From the NCBI GenBank assembly GCA_949130495.1, contig OX422211.1:632991217-633055216 (forward strand): a stretch of DNA of 64,000 nucleotides, in the 5' to 3' direction. Position 1 is the first letter of the stretch; every line of letters starts with the position of its first letter. Source of the stretch: Sambucus nigra (lineage: Eukaryota; Streptophyta; Magnoliopsida; Dipsacales; Adoxaceae). The notes below the pieces were generated by a model. That model was given only the letters and a program-made list of their open reading frames with translations, had not been told where the DNA came from and did not search any database. Position numbers and translations under genes: made by a program. Shown one piece after another: positions 22,640-33,286 of the stretch.

Positions 22640-23759
22640 TGAAAAGAGTTGTATGACTGTGTGATAATTGATTAACTTCGTAAATTTCTAATTTGACCCA
22701 CTTATTTAATTTCAATCCCTAAACATGCATCTAAAGAGTGTGATTCAACCCATAAACAAATAAGCATGCGACACAAAATTAAGGAAAAATTCCCGCAGGG
22801 CAAAACCTTTTATTTCTAGAACTTTGAATAATTTACAAGACCATTGACTTACATACAACCTGATAATCGCCCACAAGTGTAACGCACGGTGTCTTCGAAA
22901 AACCTTCAAAGCAACGGCTAGAAACAGTGTCGGCTGGAATCTCCCTCAGGAACTCCAGGTGGTCAGCAATGAAGAAGAGAAACGGCTTCTTCACAAGGGT
23001 TGGACAAATACAAGGATGTGTTCTTGGGTTACCAAAAAGATTCACAAAGGTTTGGCAATTGTGTGAATCAAAACATGAGTCTCGGGACTCAAAAAATATG
23101 AAGACTAGAGGTATCTGGACTCTCAAAAACGTCTTCCAAAGTCTTACAAAACTGCTCCCTCGAAGTTGGTATTTATAGGGAAACACATGAAGAGTTCCAT
23201 GTTTTTAAAACACTAAAATTCTATCCAGCGTACAGGGTACCCGAATCGGTTCGGGGTCCCCTGCGAATCGGTTCGCCCCCCCGAATCGGTTCGGGCTGGG
23301 TTCGGGGAAACTCGCTGGAAAAGGGGTTAAACACTTAGCGAAATTTCCAAGGTTTTTCTTGGAATTATCTCCATTTTCAACGGGCCATAACTTGTTCACC
23401 GTAGCTTGGATTGAGGTGCCGTTTCTTCCAGTTTCTTTGTTGCGGCAAGCTCTTAAACTTTCCAGTTGACCGGTCCTCCGGATGGTGGCTGTAAAATTAC
23501 CAAATTTCCCTTGAACTTCCTTATCAAGCCTTGTTGCACTGTTTTGACTTCTCTTGCGTACCACTTGCATTACGAGCCTAAAAACATGGAACGTGAAGTC
23601 GTTGAGGCAGATGAGGGACACATGATGGAGATAATAAATGCTTAATTCCCGGAATTCAAATTGAGTCCGTCGAGTGAGATCTTGAGGTGACGTGACAAAT
23701 GTAGCGGCGTATGACATACATAAATGTAACATGTTGGACATGAGAAAGATGTCCTTACA
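22640..23759 (-). repeat. Element D 5' LTR (right copy)
   Basis: It is the partner of 18892-20012. The TATA box on the minus strand is at about 23177-23169. The palindromes seen in the other LTR are mostly mutated here to CGAATCGGTTCG (C-to-T). Confidence 0.95.
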
Positions 23760-23764
23760 GTTAG

Positions 23765-23955
23765 AGATAAAAAAATAAGATATCTTTTAAATAGAGATGG
23801 CAATAGGGTATGGTGGGCCGGGGTGAGATATCTCCATCCCCATCCCCACTTAAAATCCTCATCCCCGTTTTCGTCGTCTTCCCCATTTTTTGGGTGGAAT
23901 AATTCCCATCGGGGAATTTATCGAAATCCTCTTTTTATCCTACAATAAAATTTCC

Positions 23956-23956
<1 letters not shown>
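23765..23956. other. Possible hAT-like terminal fragment
   Basis: From 23792 the sequence 'tagagatggcaataggg', followed by repeated 'ccccatcccc' phrases, resembles ends of hAT-type non-autonomous elements in plants. Only one end is seen, and no 8-bp target duplication was found. The call is weak. Confidence 0.3.
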
Positions 23957-24030
<74 letters not shown>

Positions 24031-24048
24031 AGAGAGAGAGAGAGAGAG
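23957..24048. repeat. Compound microsatellite (AT)n then GGG(AG)n
   Basis: About 70 bp of AT is followed by GGG and about 18 bp of AG. The AT-to-GGGAGAG junction resembles the edge of the TA-targeting element at 4693, but no matching opposite end was found downstream. A 'atgcgg' phrase recurs three times at 24059-24088. Confidence 0.9.
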
Positions 24049-24424
24049 TACGACTCTCATGCGGATCGTTCTATGCGGATTAGTATGCGGGTTAGCTAAC
24101 GTCCAATAAGTCTTAGGACCGCGTTTGTATTTTATGGACCACCTAGGGACCACCTTCTTTTTCTAAGGTTTTTGGAATATTAATTTCTACCCCAATGATT
24201 TCTAAGGTCCTTTCAGCTTATTTTAAAGCCTAATTAATCTGGAAGTCTAAGTGTAGAAGTTTCTGAGCTACTGCTACTTCTTAAGCTTCTTCCGTCACTA
24301 TCGTACTGGATTTCTGAATAGCGAGGATAATCTATATAAATAGTTTCTTCAAGAAGTCTAGAAATTGAAAGAGGTTTTAATGGAAAATATTCTAGTCTTA
24401 AATACCTTATACGGTATCGTGGGT

Positions 24425-24913
24425 TTATCTGTCAAGTTTCTTTATACATTTGATTAATAATATCAATTATATCGTTGTCTATAAATTCGTCTAAATTATT
24501 ATCACCATAAGATGACAAAAATCTAAGGTATGTTCTAGGGGAAGCTGTCTCTACGTTTTTAAGAAGTGGGCGGATTCCTCGGGATCTAATTAAAATAGCC
24601 TTTGTTTCAGATAACCTTTTCCGTCCAATAAATTTTAAAACGTCTATACTGTCTTCAAGTATCCTAGTGTATTCTTGGTATTTTTCAGGTCTTGATAGTT
24701 CTTCTGTAAAATCTTCAGTTCTTAATTTTTGTCTAAATAGATCACGGATCCCTGGTCTATATATTTAAAAGTACCACCTGCATATGTTAAAGTAGTTTCT
24801 ATAAGTTCTTTGTCTTTAGGGTCTGTGAGAGTCCAATCTTGGATTTCTCTAGTTAAGTCTAAACTTGTTTGATTAACAAATTCTAAAAAGTCTTTAGTGA
24901 TTTGTAGGCTCAT
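24425..24913 (-). pseudogene. N-terminal part of a caulimovirid ORF (unidentified, frameshifted)
   Basis: A reading frame opens at ATG 24913, downstream of the viral leader, and stays open to 24722. An adjacent frame then continues open for roughly 110 codons to about 24425, implying a frameshift near 24750. The position suggests the beginning of the first viral ORF, where movement-protein regions lie in this family. I do not recognise the motif content, so this assignment is inference. Confidence 0.4.
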
Positions 24914-25310
24914 ACAAAATTCTTTTAAAACAATAATATGTAGAATAGTTAAGGGTTTGGTTCGAGTTACACCTTCCTTCTGGTCTGTAATATCTTTACC
25001 TTCTTCCCTTTGTCACTTCAGCCTTGTTACTATTCTTCTCCGGTCTCGGCCTCCTACAACTCTCTCTTTATGTGTCTCACCTCAATCCACTACTTTGGCG
25101 TTGAACCCATTTCTCGCTTGTACGCCTTTACGCCTAACGCCCACCTGACTAACGGCTCACGGCAAATCGGCACCCGAAGGAGGTTCACCAGTATAACACC
25201 TTGTGTGCTACACCAGATTCCACACAATAGTCCTCTATGAACAGAAAGTTGGAGACAATTTAGAAAATACTAACAACTCAACATAAGAGATTTCCGGAAA
25301 AGAAAATACT

Positions 25311-25488
25311 TTTATTGCATAACATAAGTAAATACAACTCTCCCCTCTCCCCTAACTATGAGAGGTTTACTCACTCATGTACATATTACTCTCTACAAGC
25401 ATACTTTCTCTCTCTGGAAGTCTAACGAATGATCACTCTCTAACTCCTCATGATATCTAACAACACAACCTTAACGTCCTTTTTATAG
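25311..25488 (-). promoter_or_regulatory. Putative pararetroviral promoter and polyadenylation signal
   Basis: On the minus strand a TATA box (CTATAAAAAGG) sits at about 25488-25478 and AATAAA at 25316-25311. The 170-nt gap matches the spacing by which caulimovirids make a terminally redundant RNA (promoter, then a poly(A) signal read on the second pass). Activity in the plant is unknown. Confidence 0.5.
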
Positions 25489-26135
25489 CACAAGGGAGCA
25501 TACATATGACCTACTACGGAAGGCTAAAAGCTAACCGGTTAAAGGAAAAATAAATAATTAAAGTCTATAGCCTAATCTCTTCATAAATTAATCCGTCTTC
25601 TTTTGACAGGTATACGTCTGAATGGGACCGTCTGGTGGCCATAGCCCATAAGTCTGTCGTCTTGTGATAATACAAAAGAATCAAATAGCAAATGTCTTCA
25701 TCTTTTTATTAGTCCGGTGGCCCACGTGGGGCAGGGATCTTTTTGCTTTATGGAAAGCATAGTCTAGGCAAATGAGTCTTTCGTCTTTAATAATTCATCC
25801 ATTGCCGAGGGGCTCTTCTTTTTCGTGTCTGTGTCTTCTTCTGCTTTGTCCTGGTCTGGGAGGGCATTATTAAAAAATTCGTCAATGAGGCCCACAGTTC
25901 TAAGGCTAACTGGCAAAGCTATCTCTACCATTTATTTGGATTCTTTCTTGAGCCTTCCGTTGAATGGCTCATCAGCTTGGATTATCAGGTCTTCATTGTG
26001 GTAGGCAGTGTACCACCTGTCTTCTCCTGTCAATAACTTCATGATTTTAATTGTCTCCATAGCGTGAGCAATCTGGAGCTTGGAATTATCAATAATTAAA
26101 TCTTTAGTCTCATCTTCTGATAGAATCTCAACGTC

Positions 26136-26687
26136 TTAAAATATATAATTGGAAAATCTAATAAGTCTAAATCCTTCAACTCTCATTCCTCTATAGGAAC
26201 TTGGAGCAATCTGATATATTCTAGCAAATAGAGTAAGGAAGTCTTCTACCTTCTTAACATACTCATGGACTATGTTTTCAAGAGCAACAACATCTTCAAT
26301 ATCTTTTATCTGAACGAGTCCAATGAACCCGTGGTCTGCAAAAGTTAAATGGGCCATGTCTGATTTTCCAACAAGATATATTTTGGGAATGTCTTTGAAC
26401 AAACCTTTGATCATTAAAGCATCTCCATTTATTTATGATAATAACATATTAAAATGATCAATAATGTTATTAGTTTATTTTTTAAAGTCTTCTGCTAATA
26501 GGAGATTATTATGACCAAATGGTATAACAATCTTAGACTTAAAAGTCTTTTTCTGATAACAGAAATCAGTAGGTCTAGTTTTGGAGGTTTCTCCAAGAGT
26601 CTGAATCTGAGGTCTAGGTATAGCAGTACCACTGAGCTGGGTAACTGTAAGTCTTTGAGTCCTCATAAATCTGGCAATGGCTACCAA
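26136..26687 (-). pseudogene. Unidentified broken frames downstream of the caulimovirid RNase H
   Basis: Two open segments (26687-26475, 70 residues; 26414-26136, 92 residues) with no recognised domain. They lie between the RNase H and the viral promoter, so they may be the C-terminal end of the polyprotein or a downstream viral ORF. Several stops and frame changes separate them. Confidence 0.4.
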
Positions 26688-26767
26688 ATTTTATTTGAAC
26701 TCAATCCATAGTCTATTCTTCACATTCCACCATATGGCGTCTGTAAGAGTATTTTGTCTTCTGAAAA

Positions 26768-27596
26768 TTATCGTATAAATTTGATCAATTCTGGGTATCT
26801 TTGATCGGGTCTATATTGGGAAAAATACATCTTCCCAATGAGTCTATTTTGAGATATAATCTCTTGTCTATATTTTCCTGGAGGAACCAAGATATCATCA
26901 ACGTTCTCTAGGATTTGTCTTTCTTGAGAGTCTTGAATATGAGTCTGTCTTTGCGTTACACCAGCATTTGGTCTTGCACGTCTAAGATAGTCTGCAACGT
27001 CTTCCTTGTTCAGTCTATTCGTTCCAGAGGAACTCATGTCTTCTAGGTCTTCTGTTTGCAACATAAAACTTGAAATCATATTAGTGTTAGCAAACATTGG
27101 CTCTTTTGATATAATGTCTGGAATAGTATTTTTACTTCCCTTAATATGTATAACAGAGAAGTCATAACCATTAAGCAATTGTTGCCATCTAATTAGTCTA
27201 TTAGTTCTTAATTTGGACAACTCTAAATCTCTAAATTTTACTACATAAGAAGAGTCAGTATAAACAGTAAAATGTTTAGGTCTAAGGAATAGCATATATT
27301 TTTCTATTGCCCTTACTATGGCTAAAACTTCTTTTTCATGAGCAGTGTATCTTGTTTCTGGGTCTGTAAAGGTTCCAGAACTATGTCTACAAAGTTTTTT
27401 CTTTTTTGTCTGATGATCAATGGCAAAGTATACTGCTCCCCATTATTTATCATAGGCATCTGTTTCTACTATAAACTGGTCTTCTGCATTAGGCAGTTCA
27501 AGTAAAGGAATATTATTGACTGCATCTTTAATTTGTCTTATTACTTCAAAATCATCTTTAGTCCAATAAAAGGGATTAGTTTTGTCTGTTCCTTTT
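26768..27596 (-). pseudogene. Caulimovirid RT connection region and RNase H
   Basis: The segment reads from an RT C-terminal region with a YWT motif into RNase H. Visible RNase H marks include an Asp in 'VETDAYD', 'YTAHEKEVLAIVRAI' with the catalytic Glu, and 'VYTDSSYVV' with an Asp. A hydrophilic tail follows. One in-frame TAA lies near 27445, then the frame is open from 27295 to 26768. The RT palm and protease are missing because the fragment starts at about 27597. The pattern is closer to plant pararetroviruses than to the gypsy elements in this window. Now inactive. Confidence 0.7.
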
Positions 27597-27829
27597 AAAC
27601 TCACAAATCTCTCGTGTAAAACTCAAAAGATAACAACAAACTCAGAAGTAACTCATTTAGAGGTAGAGAGAAGTAAGCACCCTAGATACACCTTGGTAGG
27701 CAGAAAAATACACCAACCACCCTCAGAAATACCTGTAAAGTATTAAAATCTTCGTAATAAATGACAATGGTGGGTGAGTGAACTCTGGTTTGCAAAAAAT
27801 CTCTCTCTCGATGTATTTTCTCTAGTAAT

Positions 27830-28483
27830 AACTCCTAAACTCTTAAAAGGAACATCATCTCCCCAGAGGTGGTCGAGGAAATGCTATAGGAAGTTGGCGT
27901 GACGCAGTCTGACCACCGAATCATTGGTGGTTTGCTAGATTTGTCCACATGCAATGAGGTGCGTGAATCACACCGTGTGCGAAAGACTTCCTATCGGAAA
28001 TGAATCGCGTAACCATTCCTCCTCGGGTGCCATTCGAGCGACATATTCAATTTTGGTGTGTGGGGCACCATTGGTGGGATATATGAAAGGCACGGGAAGG
28101 ACGACCCCTTTTTCTTGCATATTGTGCGCAATGATGGCGACGGAGAACGGAATCTGAATGCCGTCAAGATATGCCTCATGAAGAGTAGAGGGTTAGCGAA
28201 CGAGCATCCCGTAGAATTGGTGAATTTCAGATTCGGAAACTTTATTGCTCGTAGGAGAGAGAAATAAGCACCAACCCCGGTGGTTGAAAAGGGCGGTGAC
28301 TTCACCAGGCAGTTGCTCCCGATTAACAAACCCCTCGATATGAATGGGGCGAGTGGCCGAGAACTAGCGCTCAACCCAATGACGTTCTTGGACAGACCGA
28401 AATACTCCTGCACCCTCATCATCGAGGATGGTGGTGTCGTCATATTTGCGAGGATGAAAGTTTGCTTGGCGGGGGCGCGACAT
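27830..28483 (-). pseudogene. Third ORF of Athila element E (putative plant transposon protein domain)
   Basis: A frame starts at ATG 28483 in good context (ACCATGTCG) and runs to about 27830. It is interrupted by five stops (TAG, TAA, TGA, TAG, TAG), all one C-to-T step from CAG, CAA or CGA, with no frameshift. Content such as 'DDEGAGVF', 'RGWCLFLSP', 'EIHQFYGMLV' and 'DGIQIPFS' resembles the putative plant transposon protein domain found in Athila third ORFs. The position (downstream of pol, same strand) is that of the Athila env-like ORF. The function of this protein family is unknown. Confidence 0.6.
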
Positions 28484-28600
28484 GGTGAGAGAGAGATAGA
28501 TAGATATGGAGGTGATATCGTGTAGAAGAGAGGAAGAGTGAAATGAAGTGTGAGAAATGAAGAGGGGTTGAGGGTGAATTTATAAGTGTGTGGTGGTGAC
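28484..28600 (-). promoter_or_regulatory. Putative internal promoter for the Athila third ORF
   Basis: On the minus strand a TATA box (TATAAAT, 28584-28578) is followed by a CT-rich leader of about 90 nt and the ATG at 28483. This suggests the ORF is expressed from its own promoter and not only from the LTR. Confidence 0.5.
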
Positions 28601-29100
28601 TTTTGGTGGGAAATGGGGATAGGTAAGGAGGGATATGAAGGAGGGAGTGAATTTGGAGTGTAAATTGGTAGGGGGGAAGTTTTAGAGGGTGAAATTTCGT
28701 AGGGGAAATGAATGGAGGGAAGGGAAAAAAAGAATGAATTTGGAAAATAGGGGGGAAGAATCTGCTAGGACCCCCGAACCGGTTCGCCCTGTACCCCGAA
28801 CCGGTTCGCCCTGTGGTTCGGGGGAACCTACTATCCTGGAAGCTTAGTTTCTCTCATTTCTCAAAATTTAAGTGTTCTCCCATGCCTTATCACTTGCTTA
28901 TGGCCCCTTAAGATATCCTAGACCCTCGGGTTCCCTAAAAATCCTCTACCAAACTCTCAAAATGCGTGTAAGCTCTCTCAAAAAGTGTGCTACTTCAATC
29001 CCTATCATACCCGTGCTTCCGGACTCAAAAATATCCTAACTCAAACACTACTACTATACACAAGAATTCACCCCGTACGCGTCAGGGGTAGGATGACCTC
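28601..29100 (-). other. Spacer between integrase and third ORF of element E
   Basis: No gene was recognised. It contains two perfect palindromes CGAACCGGTTCG at 28775-28786 and 28797-28808, the same 12-mer as in the LTRs of copia element D. On the + strand 28560-28760 is purine-rich. Confidence 0.6.
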
Positions 29101-29109
29101 TCATTTTTA

Positions 29110-29710
29110 GCTCAATCTTCCCCGTAGTTGGGGTCCGACTACCAAATGGTGTTGACTTCTTCCACATAGGACTTTAGATATGGCTTTACGCGTTGTCCAT
29201 TCACCTTGAACATATTCCCCCCTTTTAAATCGTCTAATTCCAAAGCTCCGTGAGGGAAAACATTCTACACAACGAAGGGGCCAGTCCTTCAAGACCGTGA
29301 CTTTCTGAGAAATAGATGAAGCCGAGAGTTATAGAAAAGAACTTTTTGCCTGGAAAGAAACTCTTTACGTTGAATAATCTTATCGTGGGCGAGTTTCATC
29401 CTTTCTTTGGAAATTTTTATGTTCTCATACGCGTCATTGCGTATCTCTTCTAACTCATTTAATTGAAGCTTGCGAGCTTCACCGTCTTTATCCATGTTGT
29501 AATTCACCTTCTTAATCGCCCAATACGCTTGGTGCTCTAATTCAACGAGAATATGGCAAGGTTTTCCACACACAAAGAGGAATGGGGACATGGCGAGTGG
29601 ATTTTTATATGCACTATGATAGGCCCATAGTGAATCATTCAATCGAAGTGATCAATCTTTTCGGTCGGGATTGACGGTCTTCTCGAGGATGTACTTAATT
29701 TCCAGATTCG
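29110..29710 (-). pseudogene. C-terminal part of Athila E integrase
   Basis: The open segment 29642-29289 includes '[23 protein letters not shown]' and '[13 protein letters not shown]', regions that follow the catalytic core in Athila integrases. A further segment (about 29230-29120) reads 'FKVNGQRVKPYL', the usual end. Frames change between these pieces, so indels are present. Confidence 0.75.
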
Positions 29711-30300
29711 CTAATTCTGCCCATTCGTTTGTGGGTGATAGGTAATTCCAACCTTGTGAACGATGCCATACTTTCCCATGAGATTCTCGAATGGCCTGTT
29801 GCAAAAGTGCTTCCCATTATCACTAAATATCGCTTTCGAAGCGCCGAAGCGGGAAAGTATGCGTTCCTTTAGGAACCTAAGCACCACTTTGTTGTCATTT
29901 GTCTTGGTAGCTATGGCTTCCACCCATTTAGAAACGTAGTCTTCCGCGACAAGTATGTATAGGAAACCAAAAGATGGGGGGAAAGGCCCCATGAATTTAA
30001 TACCCCAACAGTCAAAGATCTAATAATGAGTATCGGGGTTAATGGCATCATGTATCATCGGGTTATCACTCCCATCCTTTGACACCTATCGCAAGATTTG
30101 CAATAATTTCTCACATCCTGGAATATTATGGGCCAATAGAAACCTCTTTGGAGAATCTTATCGGCCGTCTTTTTCTTCAAAAAGTGACCTCCATAAGCTT
30201 TCGAATGACAAAATTGGATGACTTTCGATATCTCGTCATTCGATACGCACCGTTGGATGATTTGGTTAGCGCAATATTTACAAAAGGAAGGGATCGTCAT
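29711..30300 (-). pseudogene. Athila E integrase: zinc-binding domain and catalytic core
   Basis: 30300-30055 holds the HHCC region ('FCHSKAYGGHF', 'CKSCDRCQRMG'). 29992-29711 holds the core with '[20 protein letters not shown]', 'IFSDNG' carrying the second catalytic Asp, and 'HPQTNGQN'. Where the family has GIDFMG the sequence reads GIKFMG, so the first catalytic Asp is lost. The core ends at a stop caused by a small indel near 29711; the next frame continues with the residues around the catalytic Glu. Confidence 0.85.
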
Positions 30301-30670
30301 AGAAAAACATGCGCGACCAAGTAATGAACCTCTTCTTATCTTGCGGTGTCAACTCAGGAGGGATGACTCCTGTGATAAGATAATTCACTATATCCGCAAA
30401 CTAGGGCAAAGAAGAGGTAGCAAAGAGTTGCTCATCCAGAAAATATTCATCTATGGGTATCGAATCGCTAGGTACGTCGAACGAAAGCCAAGATAGATGA
30501 TCGGTGATGACGTTTTCTACTCCTTTTTTTAAATCTCTAATGGAAAGATTAAATTCTTATAGGAGTATGATCCACCCAATGAGGCTCGACTTTGCGTCTT
30601 TCTTCGCAAGAAGGTATTATAAAGCCGCGTGGTTGGTGAAATAAGTAATGGATGACCCAATGAGATAGGA

Positions 30671-30958
30671 TCAAAATTTGTCTAGAGTATATACTATGGC
30701 TAGCAATTCCTTCTTTGTAGTGGAGTAATTGAGTTGTGGTCCGATAAGAGTTCGGCTAGCATAGTAGATGACATGAGACTTTTTATCCTTCGGTTGGCCC
30801 AAAACAGCTCCTATTGCAAAATCACTTGCATCACACATGAGCTCGAATGGTAAGTACCAATTCGGCGCTTGCATGATGGGAGAAAAAATAAACATGCTTT
30901 TCAATTTTTCAAAAGCACTTTGGCATGCTTCATTCCACTCGAATGGGGTATCTTTCAT
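30671..30958 (-). pseudogene. RNase H of Athila E
   Basis: Ninety-five residues: 'WNEACQSAFEKLK' (RT connection), then 'FELMCDASDFAIGAVLGQ' with the first catalytic Asp, 'VIYYASRTL' and 'LNYSTTKKELLAIVYTLDKF' with the catalytic Glu. It is in the same frame as the RT segments upstream. It would degrade RNA in the RNA-DNA hybrid. Confidence 0.88.
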
Positions 30959-31009
30959 AAGGAGGTTGCTTAAGGGCCTAGCGATGGCTCTAAAATCCTT
31001 AATGAACCT

Positions 31010-31834
31010 TCAATAAAACCCCACGTGGCCCAAGAAGGAGCGCACGTCTTTGAGCGATTTTGGTGTGGGTAGATCGGCTATGACATCTTTCTTATATCTA
31101 TCAACTTCAATCCCTTTGTATGAAACTATGTGGCTAAGAACTATTTCCTCAGTGACCATAAAATGACATTTCTCCCAATTTAGCACTAAGTTCTTCTCCA
31201 CACACCAGGTAAGTACTTTTTTCAGATTCGCTAAACAAAGATCGAAAGAGGTGCCAAAAACACTAAAGTCGTCCATGAACACTTCAAGTCCTCTCTCAAT
31301 CATGTCGCTAAATAAACTCAACATGAACCTTTGAAAGGTCGCTGGTGCATTACACAAACCTAATGGAATACGTTTGTAAGAAAACGTACCAAAGGAGCAA
31401 GTGAAAGTCATTTTCTCCTGGTCAAGTATATCTACCTCAATTTGGTTATATTCGGACTAACCATCAAGGAAGCAGTAGTAAGGGTGGCCCGCTACTCTCT
31501 CAAGCATCTGAATAATAAATGGCAAGGGAAAGTGGTCTTTCCTAGTTTCGATATTAAGTTTTCGGTAATCAATGCAAACGCACCACCCAGTGGTGGTACG
31601 TTGGGGAACTAGCTCTCCCTTAGTATTTTCAATCACTGTCATGCCCGACTTCTTTGGGACAACTTGAATAGGGATCACCCACTTGCTATCCGAGATTGGG
31701 TAGATAATCTCGGCATCCAATAACTTAATGATTTCGGTCCTCACCACTTCTATCATATTGGGGTTTAACCTTCTTTGCATTTCTCTCGGAGGTTTTACAT
31801 CCTCCTCGAGGTGTATCTTGGGGGTGCAAATCAA
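31010..31834 (-). pseudogene. Reverse transcriptase of Athila E
   Basis: Two open segments in one frame (31834-31457 and 31411-31010), separated by a stop. The first shows 'VVPKKSGMTVIEN', 'WCVCIDYRKLN' and 'KDHFPLPFI'. The second shows 'LGLCNAPATFQRFM' and the catalytic FMDD (residues 45-48), the form common in Athila in place of YVDD. The preceding segment (32197-31847) in the same frame is the protease-RT linker. Confidence 0.9.
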
Positions 31835-31846
31835 AGGACTTATCCC

Positions 31847-32197
31847 CTACAAATCAGCAATACACCAACCAAAAGCACTTTGGTGCTTCCTCAGAATCGT
31901 TAATAGCTTACCTTCCTGCTCTTCGTCTAGGCTAGAGGAGACAACAACAAGAAATGTCTCGTTCTTTCCTAAATATGCATATTTAACATGGGAGGGCAGT
32001 TTTTTCAATTCCAGGGTTGGAAATTTGTCGTTGGAGGGAAGCATGAGTGCCTCCCTCGGCGGTAACTCCTCGAATCGAGAAATCCAACTTACATCTCTCG
32101 CATCCTCATCTGACGCTCTCTCATCAAGTAAATCTCTCAACTCCTCAACTTCCTTCTCGAATTCAATATACGCCCCCTCACTCTCGTGGCTCGGCAC
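31847..32197 (-). pseudogene. Protease-RT linker of Athila E
   Basis: Acidic N-terminal half, then 'LKKLPSHVKYAYLGKNETFLVVVSSSLDEEQEGKLLTILRKHQSAFGW', the segment that leads into RT in Athila polyproteins. It is continuous in frame with RT after one stop. A frame change separates it from the protease segment upstream. Confidence 0.8.
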
Positions 32198-32499
32198 TAA
32201 GCAAGTCCCTAAGGCTTCTCCATAATAGTTTTCCTAAAATTACTCCTCTATAATCTCGTTTATTAAGCTCACCGCGTGAAGATCATCTTCTTCCCTTAGA
32301 TGTTGGGCTATATGGAAGATGTTAGTTTCTAGGGTCATATTCCCAAAGGTGTGTTGCATCTGCCCATTTAGAGTGTTGATTATTGTGTTAGCCGTAGCTA
32401 AGAATGGGCGCCCGAGAATGTTGGGAACATGATTGCTCGAGGTGAAGGAGGGCTCCGTGTCCCAAATGACAAAATATACCCGGAAGTAGAAAGTGCAAC

Positions 32500-33150
32500 T
32501 TAAAAGATCACGTCCTCAACTATACCTCTTGGGATATTCACGGTTCGATCCTCCAATTGGAGAGTGATCTTTGTGGGCTTGAGGTCTCCCAGATCAAGTT
32601 GCTTATAGATGGCATAAGGGAGAATATTGACACTTTCTCCCAAGTCAAGTAAGGCTTTTTTCATTTTATTTTCTCCAATGATACAGGAAATGGTAGGTTC
32701 ACCGGGATCTTTGAATTTTGGTGAGAGATCATTAAGTAGAATGGAGCTCACGTTCTGTTCTAGAAATACGTTTTTCTTTACCTTCATCTTCCTCTTCACT
32801 GTTAAAAAGTCCCTGATGACTTTTGCATAAGCTGGATTCTTCTTAATGGCATCGAGGAAAGGTAAATTTAACTTTACTTTCTTTAGTACGTCTAGTACTT
32901 CATCACGTGGATTTCCTTTATTGGAAGGAACTAGCCTTTGAGGAAACGGTGCCGCGAAGGGTGGTTTCACTACTACCTCAGGCTCACTAGTATCTTCTGT
33001 ATCACTCTCTTTCAAGGGGACATCTTCGGCCTCTTTCGTAATGGGAAAAATATCCTTGCCTTTGGTTGCGTCGTGTGGAGGAGGTGATAAATCAAAAACT
33101 CTCCCACGATAAAGAGTGGTCACAACTTGACATTGCTTCAAATGTTCCAT
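32500..33150 (-). pseudogene. Protease region of Athila E
   Basis: 216 residues. The N-terminal half is hydrophilic and Pro-rich. The protease core reads 'KALLDLGESVNILPYAIY', with DLG in place of the usual DTG/DSG, as is normal in Athila (DLGAS). 'IPRGIVEDVIF' follows. It is offset in frame from gag (33919-33287). Confidence 0.82.
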
Positions 33151-33286
33151 AGAGGTGGAGCTAACACTAGTTTGACCTTAGGGAGGTCTTTGGCCCTGGG
33201 AAGGAAACTTGCCCTTCTCTTGGATACTCATCGATGATTGCATCTTTGAAATAGTCACATTTATGTCGTTGATCATGCGCTCATGT

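Larger units (their letters stand above)
18892..23759 (-). mobile_element. Copia element D (Sirevirus-like, non-autonomous, complete)
   Basis: The LTRs (18892-20012 and 22640-23759) are about 1,120 bp and differ at about 32 positions by eye, near 3%. The 5-bp target duplication GTTAG is perfect (18887-18891 and 23760-23764). Read on the minus strand, LTRs start TGTAAGGACA and end CTTTTCA, followed by an initiator-Met primer binding site (22635-22624). The 2.6-kb interior holds only part of gag. No protease, integrase, RT or RNase H was found, so mobilisation would need proteins from a relative. G-rich tracts near 20331-20380 (minus strand) resemble the repeated purine tracts known upstream of Sirevirus 3' LTRs. 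Confidence 0.92.
24160..27597 (-). mobile_element. Endogenous caulimovirid (plant pararetrovirus) fragment, degraded
   Basis: Minus-strand order is: end of RT and RNase H (27596 to about 27170), unidentified broken frames (26687-26136), a TATA box and polyadenylation signal about 170 bp apart (25487 and 25316), a leader, and a new ORF start at 24913. That order fits the end of the polyprotein, the intergenic promoter and the next start on a circular pararetroviral genome. It abuts an AT-repeat array, a context reported for florendovirus integrations, so Florendovirus is a reasonable but unproven guess. The right edge at about 27597 is an abrupt join to Athila element E; the left edge is uncertain. 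Confidence 0.7.

Noticed and set aside
25010..25240. Frames of 76-83 residues on the plus strand
   Set aside because: They lie in the viral leader region, lack domains and oppose the viral strand.
27954..28525. Plus-strand and alternative minus-strand frames, including one of 150 residues at 28443-27991
   Set aside because: The frame from 28483 has the start context, the TATA box and family-like content. The others are shadows in the same DNA.
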